5,142 nucleotides of DNA from NCBI GenBank assembly GCA_947459055.1, contig CANHCG010000161.1, forward strand, positions 1 through 5,142, in the 5' to 3' direction. This DNA is from Cytophagaceae bacterium. Its GTDB lineage: Bacteria > Bacteroidota > Bacteroidia > Cytophagales > Spirosomataceae. The translations under genes and the position numbers were made by a program. The notes beneath the pieces were generated by a model, which was not told the DNA's origin, made no database searches, and saw nothing but the letters and a program-made list of their open reading frames with translations. Shown here piece by piece: positions 1 to 5,142 of the stretch. Position 1 is the stretch's first letter, and each line of letters opens with the position of its first letter.

Positions 1-117
1 GGCTAAGGTTGCAGCCACCGGAGGAGGGGAAGTTAGTACAGGAACTACATTTTCACCGCCTGAGGAACAAGCGAAAATCCAAAAACTCATGAAAACGATA
101 ATAGCTAACTGTTTCAT
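1..117 (-). CDS. Lipoprotein N-terminus, third gene of the DUF1800-DUF1501 operon (partial)
   Basis: This is the first 39 codons of a gene whose 3' end lies beyond the window start. Its ATG (115-117) overlaps the TGA of the DUF1501 gene as ATGA, a 4-bp overlap typical of translational coupling. The product begins MKQLAIIVFMSFWIFAC: a lysine, a hydrophobic core of about 14 residues, and a lipobox-like IFAC ending at Cys17. This is followed by SSGGEN and a Pro/Thr/Ser-rich linker (residues 26-37). That is the form of a signal-peptidase-II-processed lipoprotein. Phe at position -2 is unusual for a lipobox but tolerated. No domain is visible yet. The linker resembles those that precede fibronectin-III or Ig-like domains in Bacteroidota lipoproteins, but this is inference. 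Open frames on the plus strand over the same bases have no start or signal that competes with this reading. The lipoprotein call is fairly sure; the function is unknown. Confidence 0.8.
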   Translation of the reverse strand, partial: MKQLAIIVFMSFWIFACSSGGENVVPVLTSPPPVAATLA

Positions 118-2213
118 ATTTTCGCGATTTTAATTCGTTGGTCTACCGTTGTTCCTAGCACGTGGATAAGGTAAGTGCCCACAGGAACTTGGCTGATATC
201 TAAAGCTACTTCTCGGGCACCATCGACTTGGAAGCGTCCTGTTTGAATGCTCGCACCTTTTAGGTCGTATACTGCCACTTGGACCTGAGAATCTAATCCA
301 TGAACGAGGATGTGGAAAGGACCTGAGGTAGGATTTGGGTAGACTTTAACTTCTTCGGAGAAGAAAAATTCTTCCACATGCATGCCTTGGCAAGATAAAT
401 CGGTGCTGACTTTGATTTTGACGGCACCAGTTGGGAGACTTCCGGTCCATAAGGGGCCATTGACACGATAAGAGGCCTCATTTACCTGCACGCGGAATTG
501 AGTAGCGCCCGATAAGGTTAAATCGATCGTTTGATTACCGATGTTAATCGCTGATTGGACGCTAAGGGCTGGCGGTTCGGTGATTTTTAGGTCAAAGGCT
601 TGCTGGTAATTCTTCTGCCCATCAACCGTCGCCACAACAGAATAATCTCCCAGGGTCAGGCCAGAAACGCTCGAGGTCTTTGTTCCTTTGGGAATCGTTA
701 GGCTTTTTTCAAATTTATTAGGCCCTTTTACGATGAGGTTATAGGCATAATTGATATTCTCGATGGTTAGTTTGATGGCTCCATTGCTCGTTCCGGCGCA
801 GGTAGCTGCGATTACCTCAACTTTATAATTGCTAGCTGGCAGTGTAAAAATCGGACAGCCATTGATATCGACCAATGTTCCCTGCGGGGTATCTGGACAC
901 CAATCCAAAGGATCTGCCACGCCATCTTCATCGGAATCGATGTATGCGGCTTTAATGATCGGAATGGAGGCGAAATCATTGTACAAAATGTTCTTGACTA
1001 GGGATTTGTTTCCGCCCATCCATTGGTTTATAATTGAACCATAGACCTGACGGAAGTCAAATTGCCGATCCATCTCATAGGAATAATTGGTATTGTCAGG
1101 AATGATTGGATTGACGCCCGCTACTGTTGGATCTAATTTATTACCAAAAAGAATCATTGGCGAAACCGTACCATGGTCGGTTCCATTCGTTCCGTTAGAA
1201 TGCACCGTCCGACCAAATTCCGAAATACACATCCCCATCACCCGATCGGATTTGTTCATTGCATCTAAGCTTTTCATGAACGCGGCGACGGCATCGTCAA
1301 TTTCTTTCAAAATGTTTGCGTGGGTCCCTTTGGTTTTGTCACCTGGCTCCACTTGATTGCCGTGGGTATCGAATCCTCCGATTTCAACTTTATAAATACG
1401 TGTATTCAGTCCGCCTGAAATTAATTTACTGACAATTTTTAATTGGTCTGCTAAATTTGATCTCGGAAATGCATAATCTGTTCCTTTGGCAAAGGTTTCT
1501 TTAAGCACTTTCCCATAGGCATTGGATTGTTTGCCCATGAGTTGCAAGTACTTTAATTTTTCGCCCACAGGCGTATTTGGATAGGTATTATCAAATTCAT
1601 TGATAATCTCATAAAAGTCATTTGGGTTCGACGAAACGACACTCATAAATGCACGATTTCCCGTGAAAAGGAGTGATGAATTCCATCCAATTTCCATGGA
1701 CAAAGGATGCGGATATAATTCCGTCGGATAAGCATCAGGGAAATTCGGGTGTTTTTCTTCGAGGTAACGGGCGGCCCAACCGCTATTTACATATTTCAAC
1801 GCATCCGATGCCGAATTCCAAATATCCATGGAGCGGAAGTGTGAATAACTTGGATTAGGGTAACCCACCGACTGTATAATTTTCAATCGGTTTTCCGTAT
1901 GCAAGGATTGTAATCCTGGCAAGGAGGGATGAAGACCTAAATCAGTGCCTTTAAGGGGTAAAATTTTGTTGTCCGGTAACATGACCGTGGAACGTATCTT
2001 GTTCAGTTGAGACAACATGTTCAATGGAATTACCGTATTCAAGCCATCATTTCCCCCATTCAGTACGATGATGACGATAATATTTCCTTCCGCTACGGTA
2101 TTAGAAAAAAGCGATTGATTTTGAGCCCCGTAGGATTCGAATGGAAAAGAAGAAAACAACGCCGGCATTGCTGCAGCGTGGGCCATTTGGTGGATGAATT
2201 GTCTTCTTTTCAT
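114..2213 (-). CDS. DUF1501 family protein with TSP3-like loop and T9SS sorting domain
   Basis: The 699-aa product is a DUF1501 protein, a family placed in the alkaline phosphatase/sulfatase superfamily and without an established reaction. The N-terminus KRRQFIHQM, followed by an Ala-rich stretch to about residue 30, looks like a Tat signal. Family motifs appear in order: GGNDGLN (53-59), GLHPSL (93-98), SHFRSMDIW (124-132), GGFDTHGNQ (279-287), SEFGRTV (331-337), GTDHG (344-348) and FDFRQVYG (385-392). Asp56, Asp282, His284, Asp346 and His347 are candidate metal ligands by analogy with the superfamily. After the core come a TSP3-like calcium loop (426-454, DSDEDGVAD then CPDTP), a SprB-like Ig module (about 462-550), a second beta-rich module to about 620, and a type A T9SS sorting domain (622-699, VKVYPNPTSG). 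It follows the DUF1800 gene by 1 bp and overlaps the lipoprotein gene by 4 bp. I infer export across the inner membrane, then T9SS delivery to the cell surface or medium. The family and sorting domain are secure; the substrate is unknown. Confidence 0.95.
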   Translation of the reverse strand: MKRRQFIHQMAHAAAMPALFSSFPFESYGAQNQSLFSNTVAEGNIIVIIVLNGGNDGLNTVIPLNMLSQLNKIRSTVMLPDNKILPLKGTDLGLHPSLPGLQSLHTENRLKIIQSVGYPNPSYSHFRSMDIWNSASDALKYVNSGWAARYLEEKHPNFPDAYPTELYPHPLSMEIGWNSSLLFTGNRAFMSVVSSNPNDFYEIINEFDNTYPNTPVGEKLKYLQLMGKQSNAYGKVLKETFAKGTDYAFPRSNLADQLKIVSKLISGGLNTRIYKVEIGGFDTHGNQVEPGDKTKGTHANILKEIDDAVAAFMKSLDAMNKSDRVMGMCISEFGRTVHSNGTNGTDHGTVSPMILFGNKLDPTVAGVNPIIPDNTNYSYEMDRQFDFRQVYGSIINQWMGGNKSLVKNILYNDFASIPIIKAAYIDSDEDGVADPLDWCPDTPQGTLVDINGCPIFTLPASNYKVEVIAATCAGTSNGAIKLTIENINYAYNLIVKGPNKFEKSLTIPKGTKTSSVSGLTLGDYSVVATVDGQKNYQQAFDLKITEPPALSVQSAINIGNQTIDLTLSGATQFRVQVNEASYRVNGPLWTGSLPTGAVKIKVSTDLSCQGMHVEEFFFSEEVKVYPNPTSGPFHILVHGLDSQVQVAVYDLKGASIQTGRFQVDGAREVALDISQVPVGTYLIHVLGTTVDQRIKIAKI
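117..350 (-). other. T9SS type A C-terminal sorting domain
   Basis: This stretch encodes residues 622-699 of the DUF1501 protein. It opens with the signature VKVYPNPTSGPFHI, continues with VAVYDLKG (residues 647-654), then VPVGTYLIHV, and closes with a basic tail, RIKIAKI. This order (YPNP, then Y/L-x-G strand, then P-x-GxY, then short basic end) is that of type A sorting domains. The outer-membrane T9SS recognises such domains and normally removes them on export. Confidence 0.93.
852..938 (-). other. Thrombospondin type 3-like calcium-binding loop in the DUF1501 protein
   Basis: This stretch encodes residues 426-454. The spaced acidic residues D426, D428, D430, D434, D437 and D441, together with C439-P440-D-T-P, G445 and N451-G-C-P, match the thrombospondin type 3 pattern in which Asp side chains bind calcium and two Cys form a disulfide. 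It sits exactly between the catalytic-like core and the C-terminal beta modules, so it probably acts as a rigid calcium-stabilised linker. Confidence 0.8.
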
Positions 2214-2214
2214 A

Positions 2215-3963
2215 TTAAAACAGGTGGATTTCGCCCATTTGGAATAAGGCCCCGAACATATTTTGAATGCGATAGGTTAGCGTAGACCGTGTTTCGTCGG
2301 TCGGTTTGCTGAGATGCGATTGGTACAATTGAGTGTAATACGAAGGCGTTACTCCTTCAAGCGTTTTTGTTCGAATGCGAATGCGGGCCGCTTGGGAAAT
2401 AGGTACACTCATTAATCGCTCGATACTTTCCTCAATGACATCATCGATATTGCTCGGATTTTTCAGGCTAGCCAAGTATTTAATGATATCAATCTGAATG
2501 TTGACATTTCCTTTGGTATCTCCATTTCCTATCCATTTTCCCCATCTGCCAACGCCGTTTCCCCAACTCGCACGTTTGGCCACGGTATCTGAATTAATCC
2601 AAAACAAATCATACACAGGTTCTTGGTAATAGGCGGGCCAGCCGGATACGCTTGGTGGATCCGTAAAATTCAATCCTACATTTCCTAGGTCCCATTGCAG
2701 TGATCTAAATTTGTAAAAATCTTTATTTAATTCGGATAGGTAACGGCTTGGAATGTCTGTTTTTAGGTCGTAATTGATGTACAAAAAGTCAAATTCCTTC
2801 ATGATTCCAAACGCATATTCCAGCGGGGATTTGATCATGGAATTATAAAAGGAATTGTCGAAGAAATGCGCACTGCCCAATAGCGCCTTTAGCGGCACCA
2901 TTAATTCATAATTATTTTTGCGTAATAAATCGGCCATCGGGGCAATGACATTTTTTTCAACGGTGTCGTTGATGATTGGATAGCAGAAAAATTGATACAA
3001 GCGTCTGGATAAATACAAAGCGCATTCCTCGGTACCAAAAAGCATATCCAAGGCCTCATCCAATTCCTTCATGCCGTCCTGGCCTTGTCGGCCTTTGATC
3101 ACCCGATTACCATAAAAAGCGGAGAATTTTTTGTCACCGGTGTCGTGGTTCCAGGCATTGAAAATATTGGTTATGGGTCCAATTTTATCATTTTTACTTG
3201 GGACAAAATATTGCCAGCCTACCAGTAAACGGGCCATTTCACTTACATCTTCTTCCGTAAATTTTGAATTGGGGCCTTTGCCTACGGTAAAAAGTTCCTG
3301 AATTTCTCGTGCATAATTTTCATCAGGATTATATTTTTGACTATGCTGTAAATTTAAAAAATCGAGCATGAGGGGATCTAGCGTCACCTTGTGCATAAGT
3401 GATTTATAACTCCCAAAGGAAGAATTAAACAACATGATGTAATGCTGATATAACATCTTCACACTTCCTTTTCCGCATGCCAATAAATTATGTAAGAAAA
3501 ACACCATACGCCAATGAATGGAGGTGTTTTGTTCAATCATGTTTTTGAATAACCAGGAATCATGGGACTGATGTCGAGGCCAGGGGGAACCGTTCGGTTC
3601 TGGTGCAAAGACATATTCTTTTCCAGGTTCGACGTAATAATGGCCTTGTTTTTCGGTTTCTTCTTTGGTGATTTCGTAATCGTAATCGTTGACCGGTACC
3701 TTCGGCGTTTTATCCGGTTTGAAAATTAAGTCTAAGGATTGGCTTAAGCTGAGTGAAGATATTTCTTGTAAATGCTTAATTGAAAAACCTGTTAAAACAC
3801 GATTTAACAGATGTTTTTTTTGGGCATTTCCCCACACGCCCGTATAGGGTTCTAGGCCGCTAGTTACCTGGGTTCTCGAGGCTCTAGCTTGCTCTATTCG
3901 TTTGAAATCGATGTTTTCTTTGTAGAACTGGGATACCAAATCTACCGAATTTGGTTTTTTCAT
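2215..3963 (-). CDS. DUF1800 family protein
   Basis: The 582-aa product belongs to DUF1800, a family of unknown function that is commonly encoded next to DUF1501. Visible family motifs are HLLNRVLTGF (51-60, the usual LLxRaxfG start), WRMVFFLHNLLA (151-162, the usual MxxFWHNHF position), NPDENYAREIQELFTVG (212-228), FTEEDVSEMARLLVGW (235-250), HDTGDKKF (273-280), LSRRLYQFF (318-326), IKSPLEYAFG (377-386) and PPSVSGWPAYY (436-446). There is no signal peptide: the N-terminus MKKPNSVDLVSQFYKEN is polar. A TAA lies in frame only two codons before the ATG, so no longer start is possible. The gene leads the minus-strand operon and stops 1 bp before the DUF1501 ATG, which implies coupled translation and a joint role. 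Length fits the family. In the FWHNHF-like motif the first Trp and last His are replaced (FFLHNLL). Family assignment is secure; activity and location are unknown. Confidence 0.93.
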   Translation of the reverse strand: MKKPNSVDLVSQFYKENIDFKRIEQARASRTQVTSGLEPYTGVWGNAQKKHLLNRVLTGFSIKHLQEISSLSLSQSLDLIFKPDKTPKVPVNDYDYEITKEETEKQGHYYVEPGKEYVFAPEPNGSPWPRHQSHDSWLFKNMIEQNTSIHWRMVFFLHNLLACGKGSVKMLYQHYIMLFNSSFGSYKSLMHKVTLDPLMLDFLNLQHSQKYNPDENYAREIQELFTVGKGPNSKFTEEDVSEMARLLVGWQYFVPSKNDKIGPITNIFNAWNHDTGDKKFSAFYGNRVIKGRQGQDGMKELDEALDMLFGTEECALYLSRRLYQFFCYPIINDTVEKNVIAPMADLLRKNNYELMVPLKALLGSAHFFDNSFYNSMIKSPLEYAFGIMKEFDFLYINYDLKTDIPSRYLSELNKDFYKFRSLQWDLGNVGLNFTDPPSVSGWPAYYQEPVYDLFWINSDTVAKRASWGNGVGRWGKWIGNGDTKGNVNIQIDIIKYLASLKNPSNIDDVIEESIERLMSVPISQAARIRIRTKTLEGVTPSYYTQLYQSHLSKPTDETRSTLTYRIQNMFGALFQMGEIHLF

Positions 3964-3978
3964 AGGTTATAACGTATT

Positions 3979-3986
3979 CAAATATA
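3979..3986 (-). promoter_or_regulatory. Possible -7 promoter element for the DUF1800 operon
   Basis: On the minus strand these bases read TATATTTG, a full match to the Bacteroidota -7 consensus TAnnTTTG. It lies about 15 bases before the DUF1800 ATG, so the leader would be only about 10 nt. I see no TTG-type -33 element at the usual distance, and the region is AT-rich, so a chance match is possible. Confidence 0.4.
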
Positions 3987-4014
3987 AATGATTAATTTCG
4001 AAAAAAAATCATTT
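3986..4014. repeat. Nested inverted repeat between the divergent genes, possible operator
   Basis: AAATGATT (3986-3993) and its exact reverse complement AATCATTT (4007-4014) flank 13 bases. Almost at the same centre lies a perfect 8-bp palindrome, TTTCGAAA (3996-4003). The repeat touches the promoter-like elements facing both ways, so a dimeric regulator here could control both sides. The composition is very AT-rich, so coincidence is a real alternative. Confidence 0.3.
3993..4000 (+). promoter_or_regulatory. Weak -7-like element for the Rieske gene
   Basis: TAATTTCG differs from TAnnTTTG at one position and would give a leader of roughly 25-30 nt before the ATG at 4033. No -33 TTG is evident upstream. 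It is listed because it is the best plus-strand candidate in the 69-bp divergent gap. Confidence 0.2.
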
Positions 4015-4032
4015 TCGTTTTAAGAACCGTTT

Positions 4033-4551
4033 ATGAAAAGAAAAGAATTCCTTCAGAAAACTTGTCCAGCTTTTGTGTTGTCCGTGCTAGCTAGTTCGGA
4101 ATTTTTGTTGGCTTGCAAGGACTCTGCAACGGAGGAGGTGGCTCCTCAAGTGGTGACATCGCAGGAGGAAAAAGATTATTTGGCACGGAAAAAAACGATA
4201 GGGGCGAAGGGATATTTGCAGGAAAATTCAATGGTCTATGTTGACCTAGCCCATGCGACTTATTCCACGTTATTGAGTCAAGGGAATTTTGTAAATGACC
4301 AAGTGAATGGTGTTTTATTGCTTCGAAAAGATGCGACTACTTTAATGGCGCTGGATAATTGCTGCCCACATTTAGGTAGCCGCAATCAATGGTCTTATGC
4401 GGCCAATAAGTTTACCTGTGCGAATCATGGTAACTCGTATGGCATCGGCACGGGACAGGTGGCGAATTGTAGCTCTAATTCGTCTTTTGGCAATTTAAAA
4501 GCGTATAAAACGAGTTTATATAAGGATTTGTTGACGATTTCGTTCGCCTAA
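4033..4551 (+). CDS. Rieske [2Fe-2S] domain lipoprotein
   Basis: The 172-aa product has a Rieske cluster-binding pattern: C111-P-H113, then 15 residues, then C129-A-N-H132, which is C-x-H-x15-C-x2-H. The two Cys and two His would bind a [2Fe-2S] cluster for electron transfer. The N-terminus MKRKEFLQK resembles a Tat motif with Lys-Arg in place of twin Arg. It leads through a hydrophobic stretch to the lipobox LLAC, with Cys28 as the lipid-modified residue, so the mature protein should be anchored on the periplasmic side or at the surface. Residues about 30-60 are a charged linker and the Rieske fold spans about 61-172. The disulfide cysteines of bc1/b6f Rieske proteins are absent (Ser116 and Asn131 occupy those places), as is the Ser of CHGS (Asn134), while the Tyr four residues after the last His is kept (Tyr136). 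It is therefore unlikely to be a respiratory bc1 subunit. No oxygenase subunit or redox partner is encoded in the window. The gene is divergent from the DUF1800 operon. Confidence 0.9.
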   Translation: MKRKEFLQKTCPAFVLSVLASSEFLLACKDSATEEVAPQVVTSQEEKDYLARKKTIGAKGYLQENSMVYVDLAHATYSTLLSQGNFVNDQVNGVLLLRKDATTLMALDNCCPHLGSRNQWSYAANKFTCANHGNSYGIGTGQVANCSSNSSFGNLKAYKTSLYKDLLTISFA

Positions 4552-4578
4552 TCCATCCTTCCAAAACTTCTTTGAAAT

Positions 4579-4607
4579 TTTGTTGCCTTGTGCATTCGAA
4601 ATATTTG
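4579..4607 (+). promoter_or_regulatory. Candidate promoter for the SGNH hydrolase gene
   Basis: TTTG (4579-4582) is followed after 17 bases by AATATTTG (4600-4607), one mismatch from the Bacteroidota -7 consensus TAnnTTTG. The spacing is at the short end of the reported range. A start about five bases downstream would give a leader of roughly 25 nt. The 85-bp gap to the Rieske gene also favours separate transcription. Confidence 0.35.
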
Positions 4608-4636
4608 GCTAATTTGTTATTGCTAAAACCTATTCG

Positions 4637-5142
4637 ATGAAAAAAATATGCTTGCTGGTCATTTTATGTTTGACCCAATTTTCCTTTTCTCCTCCTACCT
4701 TAACTTGGGTGGCCATCGGCGATTCTATCACCTATTTAAACGACCATTCGAATGAAACAGGTGACCGAATGACCAAAGGTTATATGACGCAGGTTATGGA
4801 GCGATTACCGCATATTCAACTGGTGAATAAAGGATATAACGGTTGGACCGCCGTCAAAATAGCTAGCGAATTTGATCAATTGAATATTCCCCGCGCTGAT
4901 GTCTATTCCATCTTTTTAAGTACGAATGATTGGTGGGGTGCTAAGCCCCTCGGTACCTGGGAGGATTACCTGAATAACTCGGGCCCTACCACCGTTCACG
5001 GGGCCTTTCGCGTCATGCGAGACAAGATTAAAATCCTAAATCCAGATGCCAAAATCGTGTTCATTACCCCGATGCAACGGGTGGATTTTGTTTATATTAA
5101 AAATTTCAAAAACAATGCATATGGTTCATATAAACCTAAAAA
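4637..5142 (+). CDS. Secreted SGNH/GDSL-family hydrolase (partial, 3' end outside window)
   Basis: An open frame of 168 codons plus two bases runs off the window end. The product starts MKKICLLVILCLTQFSFS, a Sec signal peptide probably cleaved near residue 18. Next comes VAIGDSIT (25-32), block I of the SGNH hydrolases, with Ser30 as the nucleophile. NKGYNGWT (64-71) matches block II, with a Gly for the oxyanion hole. STND (95-98) matches block III GxND with Ser in place of Gly, and Asn97 is the oxyanion-hole Asn. The DxxH block with the catalytic Asp and His would lie beyond the window. The family cleaves ester bonds, often acetyl groups on polysaccharides or acyl esters. Secretion suggests an extracytoplasmic glycan or ester substrate, but the sequence does not identify it. 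The ATG at 4637 is chosen because the signal peptide follows it directly. It could be cotranscribed with the Rieske gene, though the gap has its own promoter-like elements. Confidence 0.88.
   Translation, partial: MKKICLLVILCLTQFSFSPPTLTWVAIGDSITYLNDHSNETGDRMTKGYMTQVMERLPHIQLVNKGYNGWTAVKIASEFDQLNIPRADVYSIFLSTNDWWGAKPLGTWEDYLNNSGPTTVHGAFRVMRDKIKILNPDAKIVFITPMQRVDFVYIKNFKNNAYGSYKPK

Noticed and set aside
2..133. Plus-strand open frame with no start in the window, ending in TAA at 131-133
   Set aside because: It covers the same bases as the minus-strand lipoprotein start, which has a proper ATG, signal peptide, lipobox and operon overlap. The plus-strand translation has no recognisable motif.
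293..481. Second minus-strand frame of 62 codons inside the DUF1501 gene
   Set aside because: It overlaps the sorting domain and beta module in another frame and has no features of its own.
829..1356. Plus-strand open frames of 71 and 89 codons opposite the DUF1501 gene
   Set aside because: They lie antisense to conserved DUF1501 motifs and show no domain, signal or promoter of their own.
1673..2285. Plus-strand open frames of 61 and 92 codons across the DUF1501 start
   Set aside because: They are antisense to the Tat-like signal and N-terminal motifs of DUF1501, and their translations look like shadow sequence.
3672..3691. Short tandem CGTAAT-like repeat
   Set aside because: It encodes Asp-Tyr-Asp-Tyr in the DUF1800 protein, has only two to three imperfect units, and is explained by coding.
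4562..4582. AT-rich hairpin (9-bp stem with one mismatch, 3-nt loop) after the Rieske gene
   Set aside because: It is weak, has no GC-rich stem or following T-tract, and overlaps the promoter-like TTTG, so I do not call it a terminator.

Overview
The window carries five genes and suggests a member of the Bacteroidota, probably of the Cytophagia/Flavobacteriia type. One protein ends in a type A C-terminal sorting domain of the type IX secretion system (T9SS), which is essentially confined to this phylum. It also carries SprB-like modules typical of these bacteria. No start codon has a clear Shine-Dalgarno sequence, and two intergenic stretches hold approximate TAnnTTTG promoter elements, both usual in the phylum. 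The genus cannot be fixed from the sequence.

Minus strand, positions 3963 down to 1: a tightly packed three-gene operon. It reads DUF1800 protein (582 aa), then after 1 bp a DUF1501 protein (699 aa, Tat-like signal, alkaline-phosphatase-superfamily core, TSP3-like calcium loop, SprB-like module, T9SS sorting domain), then through a 4-bp ATGA overlap the first 39 codons of a lipoprotein cut off by the window edge. DUF1800/DUF1501 is a widespread gene pair of unknown biochemical role. Here the architecture points to an assembly or enzyme at the cell surface.

Positions 3964-4032: a short AT-rich divergent control region with a nested inverted repeat and one promoter-like element facing each way.

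Plus strand, 4033 to the end: a 172-aa Rieske [2Fe-2S] lipoprotein that lacks the disulfide cysteines of the bc1-type proteins, then an 85-bp gap with a plausible promoter, then the first 168 codons of a secreted SGNH/GDSL hydrolase that runs off the window. The plus-strand genes may be functionally separate from the minus-strand operon. Apart from the lipid-anchored or secreted products, the shared theme is the cell envelope. There is no gene-free stretch over 300 bases, and I see no RNA gene, mobile element or CRISPR array.
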